From NCBI RefSeq assembly GCF_011752975.1, contig NZ_VWWP01000001.1:806001-870000 (forward strand): a DNA stretch of 64,000 nucleotides, read 5' to 3'. Positions within the stretch are counted from its first letter, which is position 1, and every line of letters starts with the position of its first letter. A program made the translations under genes and the position numbers. Below are positions 33,783 to 42,335 of the stretch, one piece after another. Source of the DNA: Chryseobacterium sp. Tr-659. Lineage in GTDB: Bacteria; Bacteroidota; Bacteroidia; Flavobacteriales; Weeksellaceae. The notes under the pieces are model-generated. The model saw only the letters and a list, made by a program, of their open reading frames with translations. It had not been told where the DNA came from and did no database searches.

Positions 33783-34478
33783 ATGAAAATTTTAAACATG
33801 TACAAGGGTTTATCAGCTCTTGTTGTACTAGGTCCTTTATGTTTCGGACAATATCAATTTGAAGTAAAAGAGGCATCAAAGACTTATAATGCGATTATCC
33901 AGGTGGAAAATTGTTATAACGGACAATGCGGCGGAAAAGGAACCGTAGAATTATTTGATAACAGAAACAGTAAGGTGCAGACTTTTGTTTCCGATGATCT
34001 TGTTGTGAATTTAAAACAAGGACAGAAGCCGACTCCGGGGAAAATGATGCAGTTGAAGAATGAAGAAAGCCCTGTGATGATAAATGATTTTAATTTTGAT
34101 GGTACGGAAGATGTAGCCATAAGAAATGGAAATATGGGAAACTATGGTGCGGCTTCATATGATGTATATGTATTCAATAGTACCAGAATGAGCTTTATGA
34201 AGAGTAAAGAGCTTACCGATCTTGCTTCCAGTTCCTTTGATCTTTTTGATGTTGATGCCAAACGTAAACGGTTGATCGCCAATGGAAAATCAGGTTGCTG
34301 CAGAATTTTCACTATGGAATATGCCGTAATTCCAAACAAAGGATTAGATATGGTATTTGAAAAAGAAGAAGACATGTCTAATGAAGATCAGGTAAAAATA
34401 ATAACCAAAGAAAAGATCAACAATAAATGGATTACCAAAACCAAGGTGTATCCGGCAGATCAATATAATAGAAAATAA
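33783..34478 (+). CDS. Secreted protein, XAC2610-related
   Basis: 231 residues from the ATG at 33783; the frame is open to 33714 but only this start gives a clean signal peptide (MKILNMYKGLSALVVLGPLCFG), and the promoter lies upstream of it. A pair of Cys (NCYNGQCGG, about 40) and the NDFNFDGTEDVAIRNGN segment (FG-GAP/calcium-like turn) recall the XAC2610 family of extracytoplasmic proteins. A second Cys pair, SGCCRI, occurs later. No enzyme motif. The HD-domain gene starts 9 bp after the stop. Confidence 0.7.
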   Translation: MKILNMYKGLSALVVLGPLCFGQYQFEVKEASKTYNAIIQVENCYNGQCGGKGTVELFDNRNSKVQTFVSDDLVVNLKQGQKPTPGKMMQLKNEESPVMINDFNFDGTEDVAIRNGNMGNYGAASYDVYVFNSTRMSFMKSKELTDLASSSFDLFDVDAKRKRLIANGKSGCCRIFTMEYAVIPNKGLDMVFEKEEDMSNEDQVKIITKEKINNKWITKTKVYPADQYNRK

Positions 34479-34486
34479 AAAGTAAG

Positions 34487-35077
34487 ATGAAAATTCAGAA
34501 AGAGATTGATTTTATCTTAGCAGTGGATGCTTTGAAAAACGTACAGAGAAGAAATTATAATGCAGATGATTCCAGAAGGGAGAATACGGCAGAACATTCA
34601 TGGCAGATTATCATTCTGGCACAGATCCTTTATCCATATGCAAAAAATCGTGCGGATATTGACTTGTTGAGAGTCATAAGAATGCTTTCTATCCATGATC
34701 TGGTAGAGATTGAGGCTGGAGATACTTTTCTTTTTGATGAGAAAGCGATGGTAGGAAAGTTTGAAAGAGAAAAAGTTTCTGCTCAGAAAATCTTCGGAAT
34801 TCTGGATGAACCGTTGCGTACAGAGTTTTTTAATCTGTGGCTGGAGTTTGAGGAAGAGAAAACACCAGATGCTATTTTTGCCTGTGCTATAGACCGAATT
34901 ATGCCTTTCATTTTAAATTCGCATACTTCAGGGAAAAGCTGGACAGAAGCAGGCGTTACCGAGAAACAAATCAGAAATATGCTTGAAAATGCAATTACCA
35001 GAGCATCTGATGAAATGGGAGAGGCCTTTGAATTATTGCTCAGCAGAAGTCTGGAAACAGAAAAAGTTTTGAAATAA
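34487..35077 (+). CDS. HD-domain phosphohydrolase (YfbR/HDDC2-like)
   Basis: 196 residues with the HD signature: RRENTAEHSWQ (H37), SIHDLVEIEAGDTF (H70-D71) and AIDRIMP (D136), the usual metal ligands. It resembles the YfbR/HDDC2 5'-deoxynucleotidase group, so a dNMP phosphatase role is possible. No other domain. It closes a two-gene unit and is followed by a bidirectional terminator. Confidence 0.85.
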   Translation: MKIQKEIDFILAVDALKNVQRRNYNADDSRRENTAEHSWQIIILAQILYPYAKNRADIDLLRVIRMLSIHDLVEIEAGDTFLFDEKAMVGKFEREKVSAQKIFGILDEPLRTEFFNLWLEFEEEKTPDAIFACAIDRIMPFILNSHTSGKSWTEAGVTEKQIRNMLENAITRASDEMGEAFELLLSRSLETEKVLK

Positions 35078-35090
35078 TCTCCAAAAAAAT

Positions 35091-35127
35091 AAAAGACACT
35101 GTTCAATAGCTGAGCAGTGTCTTTTTT
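35091..35127. terminator. Bidirectional intrinsic terminator
   Basis: An 11-bp stem, AAAAGACACTG (35091-35101) with CAGTGTCTTTT (35115-35125), flanked by A and T runs. It lies between the HD-domain gene and the convergent DUF4932-like gene. Confidence 0.85.
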
Positions 35128-35145
35128 GTAGGTTATAATAGATCT

Positions 35146-36519
35146 TTATGATGCCAGTAGCAAGTAGTTGTCAGGATTTAATAAAATTCCCTGCTGCGAA
35201 TAAAATCCAGCCATACTGTTCCATATATAAAATCTCATTTCAAAATTCTTATAAGCAGTTTCCAGTTTAAACTTTACCTGTTTCCCATCTTTAGACCATA
35301 TCGGATTTTTCACAATAATAACTGTATTGCCAGCTTCCTTTCCGTCTATATATTCGAATAATTTCAGTTGAAGGGTTGTTGTCTTTTTCATAGGCTCTGT
35401 AAACTGTACCACCATATTGTTAAGATCAATTTTCTTAAATTCTTTATTGTTGGCATTAACAACAGATGGCTGAGAAATGTTTTTTCCTGCTTTTTTGGTC
35501 CATTGTAATAATGGAGTGTATAATTTGTCCAGACTTTTATTCTTTTTGTAAAGTTCTATAAGTTTTTCTGAAAATAAATTCTGTGCAATAAATCCTCGTC
35601 GGATATTTACTTTGTGATAGATTGCAGAAAGGCTGTCTGTTTTTTCATTTGGGAATTTTTCTTTGATGAATAAGTCGTATACAGCCCATGTCATATATTC
35701 GTTAAATGAATTGATACCCGGATATCCTGATTTTTTGTCCCAATTTTCCAAGTTGAAACTTTCAGCTATCTCCTTTGAATATCGATCTGAAATTGGATTT
35801 ACATAGCCATGATCAATCTCCGAAAATACAGTATGGTTATCGAGGATTCTTCTTGCAAGATTACCCTTTAAATTTCCAAGAATAAGATCATCTCCGATGT
35901 TAGGAAAGTCAACAGTTAATGAGCTGTTAATATCTCTATGGCAATTTTGTCCGCCTACCAAAGGAGAAATGGCTATAACATAATTTTTGTTTCCTTCATT
36001 GCTAGGTCTTTGTGCTATTTTATCCAGAAAAGCGTAGGTGTCATTGATGTAATAATACTCTTTATAATTGGAGATTATGGTATTATAAAACTGCTGATGA
36101 TTTTTATAAAAGTTTCTGTAATTCGATTTATTTACAAAGTCATTGATCAGTTCAAGATTTTCATCAACTTCTTTAGGACCGAAAGAATTGAAAGGGAAAT
36201 CTCTTTTGAGTAATCCTTGTTCGTCAAATGAAAAAGCATAAAAATCAGTCCGGAAACCTAAAAATTTTTTCCAGTCTTTTCTCGAATAATTTACTTTTTT
36301 TAATAAGGGATGGTCTTTTACAGGCTCAAAATAATTGATGATCTCATTATAATAAGGAGGTGTTTTCTGAACATCATAAGGATCTGTTCTTCCGTATTCT
36401 GTGAGTGCTAAAATAATATTTCCCAATTCGTAACTTTCTGAAAGTTCGATTTTAATATTTTTTTGTGCTGCTCCTGTAATAGAAAGGATAAGTGTAATGA
36501 TTAAAATAATCTTTTTCAT
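35146..36519 (-). CDS. Secreted DUF4932-like protein, degenerate gluzincin motif
   Basis: 457 residues with a signal peptide (1-19, ...LSITGAAQ). The general layout recalls the DUF4932 family of Bacteroidota, which I recall as having a metalloprotease-like HExxH. Here the equivalent segment reads S233-E-I-D-H237-GYVNP: the first histidine is Ser, so a classical zinc site is incomplete. The C-terminal ~100 residues look like a beta domain. Function unknown; either a non-catalytic relative or a different metal site. Flanked by terminators on both sides. Confidence 0.6.
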   Translation of the reverse strand: MKKIILIITLILSITGAAQKNIKIELSESYELGNIILALTEYGRTDPYDVQKTPPYYNEIINYFEPVKDHPLLKKVNYSRKDWKKFLGFRTDFYAFSFDEQGLLKRDFPFNSFGPKEVDENLELINDFVNKSNYRNFYKNHQQFYNTIISNYKEYYYINDTYAFLDKIAQRPSNEGNKNYVIAISPLVGGQNCHRDINSSLTVDFPNIGDDLILGNLKGNLARRILDNHTVFSEIDHGYVNPISDRYSKEIAESFNLENWDKKSGYPGINSFNEYMTWAVYDLFIKEKFPNEKTDSLSAIYHKVNIRRGFIAQNLFSEKLIELYKKNKSLDKLYTPLLQWTKKAGKNISQPSVVNANNKEFKKIDLNNMVVQFTEPMKKTTTLQLKLFEYIDGKEAGNTVIIVKNPIWSKDGKQVKFKLETAYKNFEMRFYIWNSMAGFYSQQGILLNPDNYLLLAS

Positions 36520-36656
36520 GGAATACTGGTCTTCTATAGTTTTAGTGGTAAAAAATGAAATTAAATTCTATTATTTTTCTTTCCGGCTAAAATTAAATAA
36601 AAAAGACTATGAAATCCAACTAATCAAAGATGTTATACGATGTTTTTGATGGAAAT

Positions 36657-36685
36657 GTTTCGGGCGGCCAAAGGCCGCCCGAAAC
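36657..36685 (-). terminator. GC-rich hairpin after the acyl-CoA thioesterase
   Basis: A 13-bp perfect stem (36657-36669 with 36673-36685; GTTTCGGGCGGCC) and an AAA loop, 7 nt past the stop codon of the thioesterase. There is no long T tract on the minus strand, so it may act as a stabilising 3' end or a Rho-independent terminator of weak type. Confidence 0.6.
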
Positions 36686-36691
36686 TTATTA

Positions 36692-37075
36692 TTATAGTAT
36701 TTGGATTGGTTTCTTGAATTCATCAATTGCTACAAAAGTAAAATCACCTATAATGGCTTTTTCTCTTTCATAAGAGTACATTTGTTCGGTGTAGATCTCA
36801 ACATTCACTTTCATACTGGTTTTCCCCACATAGGAAACTCTTCCGATCAATTCAACAATGGTTCCGGCAGGAATAGGTTTTTTAAAATCAATCTTGTCAC
36901 TGCTTACAGTTACCACTCTTTTTCTTGCAAAACGTGTTGCTGTGATAAAAGCTACTTCGTCCATCAGCTGCATGGCCGTACCTCCAAAAAGGGTATCATA
37001 ATGATTGGTTGTGTTAGGAAAAACCGCTTTAAAGATTCTGGTTTCGGATGCTTCAATTCTTTCTTCTGTAGTCAT
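36692..37075 (-). CDS. Acyl-CoA thioesterase, YciA/BACH-like hotdog
   Basis: 127 residues with the hotdog fold of the acyl-CoA hydrolase (YciA/BFIT-BACH) family: NHYDTLFGGTAMQLMDEVAFI carries the usual N-x-x-x-x-x-G-G and MDE segment, followed by VVTVSSDKIDFKKPIPAGTIVEL. It hydrolyses acyl-CoA thioesters. The only gene downstream of a complete-looking cobalamin riboswitch, about 130 nt away, which is not a usual regulon member. A 29-codon ORF between the two ends in an ATGA overlap with this start. Confidence 0.88.
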   Translation of the reverse strand: MTTEERIEASETRIFKAVFPNTTNHYDTLFGGTAMQLMDEVAFITATRFARKRVVTVSSDKIDFKKPIPAGTIVELIGRVSYVGKTSMKVNVEIYTEQMYSYEREKAIIGDFTFVAIDEFKKPIQIL

Positions 37076-37204
37076 ATTTCATTATTAATTAAAGCGAAAT
37101 GAAATAGTATCAAAACAACAGAATAATAACAGGAATTCTGGAAATCCCTGAAACAATCCATCAGATCAATAAAACTTCAGATCGCGAAAGTTTTTTGTTT
37201 AAGA

Positions 37205-37375
37205 AAAAGGCAGGTCTCCTGACTTGTAACCTCTATTATCTCCTTCCCATGCCTCGCACAGTGGATCTTTGATAAAGATTTCAGTTACTTACAGTTGCGC
37301 GACAGTCCGTGATTCTCACACGGTTCCCTTTTAATCTGCAGTGATGCAGAACCAATTTCTGTGATGAATAAGCGT
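37205..37375 (-). ncRNA. Cobalamin (B12) riboswitch
   Basis: Read on the minus strand, the conserved blocks of the AdoCbl-type riboswitch occur in order: GGTTCTGC (P2 side), AAAGGGAACCGTGTGAG, CTGTCGCGCAACTGTAAG (B12-box-like region), CACTGTGCGAGGCATGGGAAGG and the terminal GTCAGGAGACCTGCC (plus 37223-37209). This order and wording are those of the classical cobalamin aptamer. Downstream lies an acyl-CoA thioesterase gene; upstream a secreted-protein gene whose stop (37405) precedes the aptamer. No B12 transport or synthesis gene is nearby. Confidence 0.92.
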
Positions 37376-37404
37376 TAAACTTTTCGGGTGCAAAAATAAT
37401 GAAT

Positions 37405-38202
37405 TTATTCCGGATTATGGTAAATAATCTGGCTGATCACTCTTCCCTTCTTGATGGTCCATAGTGTAGTATATCTGTTTTCCCCGGAACCATTGATCAT
37501 ATAAAGGAAAATGTTATCATTGTCAAGAGAAGTTACTCCTACATTCTCAAAATCCATTGTAGGCTGGAACATATTTTTGATCGCTTCCCTTACAAATACA
37601 GAACCTCTTCCGGGCTGCTGGACTCTAATGGATTTAATTTCGGTCATCCCTTCAGGAAGATCATTCCCAATTCCCCATGGTTTTACTTTATCAATAGTAA
37701 GCAATTTTCCTTCCGCATCTTTTTCCTTTTTACGATAGCCGGCATTGGAAGGATAAATGTCAATAACTACTTTACTTCTTTGGGCAGTAGGAACTTTCGG
37801 ATCAGAATTATCTGTGAAAATAAGCGATCTCCCGTTTTTGGATTTAGATGGAGTATAGGCAGGAAGCTGATCAATATAAGCAATACGTTCTTTATTTACC
37901 ATTCCTTCCTTGTCAAGAGTTTCATAACGTACAAAAGGTTTATCTTCATCCTGTTTTTCCGGATATTTGATCCAGGTCCATTCCGTTTCCCCGGGAGCTG
38001 GCTTTACATAAACAAATACATCCCCTTTACGCATACGGATTTTATCTACAATCTTTCTGTAATTATCCTTATGAACCCGTACATTGGCATATCCTTCTTC
38101 TGCTTTTACAACACCAAAAGGAACTTTATTCTGACCTTTAACGAAGGCTAAAGAAAAAATACTGAAAGCAGACAGGTACAATGCTTTGTTTATGAAAGTC
38201 AT
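37405..38202 (-). CDS. Hypothetical secreted protein
   Basis: 265 residues with a signal peptide (1-23, ...LAFVKGQ). Most of the mature protein is unrecognised. It has a basic central segment (DIYPSNAGYRKKEKDAEG) and a conserved-looking end, FLYMINGSGENRYTTLWTIKKGRVISQII. The early VPFGVVKAEEGYANVRVHK could be an SH3-like fold. The stop is just upstream of the cobalamin riboswitch. A -7 box lies at 38223-38230 (TATATTTG on the minus strand). Confidence 0.7.
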   Translation of the reverse strand: MTFINKALYLSAFSIFSLAFVKGQNKVPFGVVKAEEGYANVRVHKDNYRKIVDKIRMRKGDVFVYVKPAPGETEWTWIKYPEKQDEDKPFVRYETLDKEGMVNKERIAYIDQLPAYTPSKSKNGRSLIFTDNSDPKVPTAQRSKVVIDIYPSNAGYRKKEKDAEGKLLTIDKVKPWGIGNDLPEGMTEIKSIRVQQPGRGSVFVREAIKNMFQPTMDFENVGVTSLDNDNIFLYMINGSGENRYTTLWTIKKGRVISQIIYHNPE

Positions 38203-38279
38203 TATGAAATTTTTTTAATTCCCAAATATATAAATTAAATACTTTTTGAATCAGTAAAATAGAAAAATTATGGAATTTA

Positions 38280-38313
38280 CAAAAGAAAAGAGAGCATCCT
38301 TAGACACTCTCTT
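38280..38313 (-). terminator. Terminator of mutS2
   Basis: A 7-bp stem, AAGAGAG (38288-38294... CTCTCTT 38307-38313), 12-nt loop. On the minus strand the stem is followed by TTTTCTTTTG. It lies 57 nt past the mutS2 stop. Confidence 0.6.
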
Positions 38314-38369
38314 CCATTATTGTATTCGATTAATTTTCCGATTCTCAAAATTAATACATGACAATTTGA

Positions 38370-40517
38370 TTAGATTCTCTCTAATTCATCCGCATCAATT
38401 GTTGTTTTGAAGGTTCCGTAATTAACAATCACTTTATTTCTGGAAATTTTCTCAATCGTTCCTACGCTGGTACTTCCGGTAATCCTTACACGCTGGCCTA
38501 TTTTCATCCATACGGCGCGGTCGCTTTTACGTTTTTCTTCCAGTTTTTCATTGGTTTCAGCAATTTTCTCAATCACATCTTCCTTTTTAAGCTGTTGTGT
38601 GATTTTTCTCTTTACAACCTGAAGACGCTTGGACTCATCTTTGTCAGCACCCAGCTTTCTGAACTTTTCCTGTTCCAGAAGCTTCACAAAATCCTTCACT
38701 ACATCTTTTCTGGATTTTCCCTTCGTATAGCTGTCAATGAAAGTCTCAATCTTATTCCCGAACTGAAGCTTACGGTGTTCCTCTTCATACAGCTTCTGGA
38801 AATTGAATAGCTTCTGCTGAAGCTGTTCATTCAGTTTCTGAAGATTATCCCGCTTATCTTCTACAGATTCTTTTCTTTCCGCAAGATCAGATTTCAGTTT
38901 TTCAACCTCAAATTTTTCCTGCTGAAGTTTTACAATCGTTTTATCAAGATTCACAATGTCATGTTCCACCTTTTTCTTGGCAGAATGAATGATAAACCTT
39001 GGAATTTTGTTCTTCTCAGCTACTTCAAATGTAAATGAACTTCCTGCCTGGCCTACTTCAAGCTTGTACATCGGTTCCAGCGTTTCTTCGTTGAAAAGCA
39101 TGGCCGCGTTCTGAGCATTAGGAAGCTGTTCTATCACAAGCTTAATATTGGTATAGTGTGTGGTAATGATCGCAAAACTTTTCTTGTCATAGAAAAACTC
39201 CATAAAGCTTTCTGCAAGGGCACCGCCTAATTCCGGATCAGATCCCGTTCCAAACTCATCAATCAGTAAAAGCGTATCTGAATCTGCTTCACGGATAATT
39301 CCGGACATTTTTTTCAATCGTGATGAATAGGTCGAAAGGTGATTTTCAATGGATTGATTATCACCGATATCAGTCATAATCTTCTCAAAGAAAAACATTT
39401 CAGACTTAGGATGAACAGGAACCAGAATGCCGCTCTGAATCATGAGTTGCAGCAATCCTACAGTTTTTAGAGTAATCGATTTTCCACCGGCATTAGGTCC
39501 GGAGATGCAGATAATTCTGTTATGTTCCGTTAAAGTCAGAGTCTGTGGGTGAATCGTTTTGTTCTCTACCTTGTTTCTTAACCATAGCAAAGGGTGAAAG
39601 GCATCCTTTAATCTTAATGTCTTATGGTGGTTGATCTTAGGGAGCACACCATTGATGAGTTCTGCAAACTTAGCTTTAGCTCTTACCAGGTCAAGATCAA
39701 AAATATAGACCTGATACCTCCAAAGCTGAGGCTGAAATTCCGCAAGCTCTGCGGTAAGTTTTCTTAAGACCTTATCAATTTCTTTTTTCTCCTCTTCCTC
39801 ATTTTCACGAAGCTTAAAGTAATGCTTTACAACACTGTCTGGCTGGATATAGGTGATAGAACCTGTTTTTGAAATTCCCAGGGTTCTTCCCGGAACTCTT
39901 TTCTTAAATCCTGATTTTACCGCCAAAACCCTTTGGTCGTCAATAATAGTTTCCCTTATATCATCCAAAAAATCACTTTGTCCATACGTAGTAAGAGCAC
40001 GGTTGAAATTTTCCTGAATGGCTTTTTTAGCATGCTGAATTTCGGTTCTTATGCCTTTTAAAGCCGGAGATGCTTCACTTTTTACTTCACCAAATCTGTT
40101 GAAAACCTTATCTACCTTCTCAATGATTTCTTTCTTGAATTCCAGTACAGAAACCTCTTCTAGTAAAGTTGGAAATGTTTCCGGCATGGTAGGGAAGAAC
40201 TTCTGTAACCTTCCGATCTGTTCCGTGAGGGTTTTTATTTTGATGAAAGCACTGTTTTCCAGACGATAATTTTCAATCAGCATCAGTTTCAGTTCACTCT
40301 CAATATCTTCATATTCATCAAACGGAATCGCATTTGAACTTTCAAAACTCGACAGATATTCTGAGGTTTTTTTTAAAGAAAGTTCCGCCTCGTCTATTTC
40401 CATCGGACGAAGTTGAAGAATTTTTTCTCTTGTTTTCGGAGAATACGCAAATGGGGAGATTTCCGCGAGTAATTGCGGAAACTCTAATTCGTCTAAATCT
40501 TCTTTATCTATATACAC
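38370..40517 (-). CDS. mutS2: MutS2-like DNA mismatch/recombination ATPase (no Smr domain)
   Basis: 715 residues, GTG start at 40517. The N-terminal part (about 1-300) holds the MutS core/lever region. The ATPase domain has Walker A ISGPNAGGKSITLKTVG (about 335-350) and Walker B LLLIDEFGTGSDPELGGALAE (about 420), with HYTNIK. It continues with a long charged coiled coil (about 520-620) and ends in a KOW-like beta region (VRITGSTSVGTIEKIS...). The C-terminal Smr nuclease domain found in Bacillus and Thermus MutS2 is absent. Family role: suppresses recombination or aids ribosome rescue. The -7 box TAAATTTG (40529-40522, minus) ends 4 nt before the GTG. Confidence 0.88.
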   Translation of the reverse strand: MYIDKEDLDELEFPQLLAEISPFAYSPKTREKILQLRPMEIDEAELSLKKTSEYLSSFESSNAIPFDEYEDIESELKLMLIENYRLENSAFIKIKTLTEQIGRLQKFFPTMPETFPTLLEEVSVLEFKKEIIEKVDKVFNRFGEVKSEASPALKGIRTEIQHAKKAIQENFNRALTTYGQSDFLDDIRETIIDDQRVLAVKSGFKKRVPGRTLGISKTGSITYIQPDSVVKHYFKLRENEEEEKKEIDKVLRKLTAELAEFQPQLWRYQVYIFDLDLVRAKAKFAELINGVLPKINHHKTLRLKDAFHPLLWLRNKVENKTIHPQTLTLTEHNRIICISGPNAGGKSITLKTVGLLQLMIQSGILVPVHPKSEMFFFEKIMTDIGDNQSIENHLSTYSSRLKKMSGIIREADSDTLLLIDEFGTGSDPELGGALAESFMEFFYDKKSFAIITTHYTNIKLVIEQLPNAQNAAMLFNEETLEPMYKLEVGQAGSSFTFEVAEKNKIPRFIIHSAKKKVEHDIVNLDKTIVKLQQEKFEVEKLKSDLAERKESVEDKRDNLQKLNEQLQQKLFNFQKLYEEEHRKLQFGNKIETFIDSYTKGKSRKDVVKDFVKLLEQEKFRKLGADKDESKRLQVVKRKITQQLKKEDVIEKIAETNEKLEEKRKSDRAVWMKIGQRVRITGSTSVGTIEKISRNKVIVNYGTFKTTIDADELERI

Positions 40518-40521
40518 AGTG

Positions 40522-40529
40522 CAAATTTA
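40522..40529 (-). promoter_or_regulatory. -7 promoter box abutting mutS2 start
   Basis: TAAATTTG on the minus strand; its final base is 4 nt upstream of the GTG start, implying a leaderless transcript. No -33 TTG at the usual spacing. Confidence 0.45.
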
Positions 40530-40736
40530 GTGAGAATTTTGATTATTACGTATATCTGAGAGATTTACAGGATGAATTGGAGTATAAAATGTGGGGAAAT
40601 GCTGCATCCAGATCCGGAAATAACAGTTTTTTCTACGTTTTGTATGCATGAAGTATGATTTTTTTTAAATGGGAGAATTTTTTTGGAGAAAAATAGAGGT
40701 TATAGCTTATATTTATTGCTTTATTTAAACGTAACC

Positions 40737-41066
40737 ATGAAAAACTTCCTATTATTTCTTCTGTTTGTTTCAGGAGGAGCCTATGCCCAGGTTCAAAAAA
40801 GTGAAATTGAAAAAGCTTCAATGAAGTCCTATCCTGCGAGAAATAAAAAAACAAAGAATAAAAAGCATCATTATCATACAGGCAAAAAGAAAACGACAGG
40901 TGCTGATAATGCTGATAAAAACAGCCGCAGAAAAAATAATAATACAGATGAATCTATTGTAGTATATGAGAAAAACTACTATGTAAGATATGGTGTCTAC
41001 TTATTCATGAATCATAAAATAAACGAAGATGAATATCCTGAAGCCTTGGCACTACGAGAGTTGTAG
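40737..41066 (+). CDS. Small secreted basic protein
   Basis: 109 residues from the ATG at 40737 (in-frame starts upstream to 40683 give no better signal). Signal peptide MKNFLLFLLFVSGGAYAQ; then a very lysine/asparagine-rich basic linker (about 30-70: NKKTKNKKHHYHTGKKKT) and a short C-terminal segment, EKNYYVRYGVYLFMNHKINEDEYPEALALREL by parts. I do not recognise a family. The basic region could bind polyanions. It lies 42 nt ahead of the GNAT gene. Confidence 0.6.
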   Translation: MKNFLLFLLFVSGGAYAQVQKSEIEKASMKSYPARNKKTKNKKHHYHTGKKKTTGADNADKNSRRKNNNTDESIVVYEKNYYVRYGVYLFMNHKINEDEYPEALALREL

Positions 41067-41107
41067 AAAAAAATAATAAAATCGGCTTGTCTAATAAGAC
41101 CTATCAA

Positions 41108-41614
41108 ATGAAACTAGAAACCCAACGGTTAATTTTACAGGAAATTAATGAAACCCACGCGGAAGATATACTTCGAATCCGTAGCAATGAAATGATTAAT
41201 AAATATGTAAAAAGAAATTCTCCAAAAACGAATTATGATGCGCTGGAATTTATTTTGAACATAAAAAAGAGAACCCGGAATAAGGAGATTGTGTTCTGGG
41301 GTATTTCATACAAAAATCAAGTCCGTCTTATCGGGACAATTTGTTTGTGGAATTTTTCAGAAGATAGAAAAATAGCAGAAGTAGGTTATGAACTGCTGCC
41401 TGACTATCACCAACAGGGAATCATGTCTGAAGCTTTGAAATCTGTTTTAGATTATGGCATGAAAAGCTTACAACTGGAAGAAATTCTGGCATTTACAAGC
41501 AAACATAATAGTGCTTCTCAGGCCTTACTCACGAAAAATGCTTTTGTTTTAGAAGAAGGAAGAAAAGACGATGGGAATTCGGATAATATTATTTTTAGTT
41601 TAAAGAATCTTTAA
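41108..41614 (+). CDS. GNAT family N-acetyltransferase (RimJ/RimL-like)
   Basis: 168 residues from the ATG at 41108 (a TTG at 41087 is also in frame). The RimL-type opening LETQRLILQEINETHAEDIL, then EVGYELLPDYHQQGIMSEALKSVLDY with the acetyl-CoA loop, and SKHNSASQALLTKNAFV near the end. These enzymes acetylate protein N-termini or small molecules; the substrate here is unknown. No operon partner is obvious. Confidence 0.85.
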   Translation: MKLETQRLILQEINETHAEDILRIRSNEMINKYVKRNSPKTNYDALEFILNIKKRTRNKEIVFWGISYKNQVRLIGTICLWNFSEDRKIAEVGYELLPDYHQQGIMSEALKSVLDYGMKSLQLEEILAFTSKHNSASQALLTKNAFVLEEGRKDDGNSDNIIFSLKNL

Positions 41615-41681
41615 AGGGATAGGTATTGTGAAGAAAATAAAGATATTTAAAGGATAATTTAGAGTCTTATTTTAATATTGT

Positions 41682-41689
41682 TATTTTTG
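41682..41689 (+). promoter_or_regulatory. -7 promoter box abutting ung start
   Basis: TATTTTTG, with its G only 4 nt before the ATG at 41694. It implies a nearly leaderless ung transcript. Confidence 0.45.
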
Positions 41690-41693
41690 CAGT

Positions 41694-42335
41694 ATGACCT
41701 GGACAGAAATTTTAGCACCGATAAAAAGTACAGAATACTTTAAAACACTTTGGGATAAAGTAAAGAATGAATACGCAACAACAAAAGTTTTTCCTCCGAA
41801 AAATCAGATTTTCAGAGCATTGGAACTTACCGCTTTTGATGATGTGGAAGTTGTTATTATTGGTCAGGATCCTTATCATAATGATTATCAGGCAAACGGT
41901 TTATGCTTCTCGGTTTCTGAGCAGGTTGCCGCACCGCCTTCACTTAAGAATATTTTTATCGAACTGAAAGATGACCTTGGTATTGTAAGAACTTCCAAAG
42001 AGCTTGATGACTGGGGAAGGCAAGGTGTTTTGCTATTGAATGCTACATTAACGGTTCGTGCTCATTCACCCAATTCTCACAAAGATCTTGGCTGGGAGAA
42101 ATTTACAAATTTTATTATTAAAGAAATTTCAGACAAAAAAGAAAATGTAGTATTTGTTTTATGGGGTGCTTTTGCACAAAAAAAAGCCGAACTTATTGAT
42201 CCGGCTAAGCATTTTATTCTGAAATCTGCACACCCTTCACCATTTTCTGTTTACAGAGGTTTTTTTGGCAGCAAACCGTTTTCAAAAATTAATGAATATC
42301 TTATTTCTAAAGGGAAAAAGCCTATTTCGTGGTAG
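41694..42335 (+). CDS. ung: Uracil-DNA glycosylase
   Basis: 213 residues, family 1 uracil-DNA glycosylase, which removes uracil from DNA at the start of base-excision repair. The water-activating motif GQDPYH (57-62, D59) and the Leu-intercalation loop H180-PSPFSVYRG are both intact. Its 3' end overlaps the 3' end of the convergent lipoprotein gene by 14 bp. Confidence 0.95.
   Translation: MTWTEILAPIKSTEYFKTLWDKVKNEYATTKVFPPKNQIFRALELTAFDDVEVVIIGQDPYHNDYQANGLCFSVSEQVAAPPSLKNIFIELKDDLGIVRTSKELDDWGRQGVLLLNATLTVRAHSPNSHKDLGWEKFTNFIIKEISDKKENVVFVLWGAFAQKKAELIDPAKHFILKSAHPSPFSVYRGFFGSKPFSKINEYLISKGKKPISW

Noticed and set aside
37072..37161. 29-codon ORF between riboswitch and thioesterase as a certain gene
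   Set aside because: The ATGA overlap is suggestive, but the peptide has no family likeness and could be chance, so it is only mentioned in the riboswitch finding.
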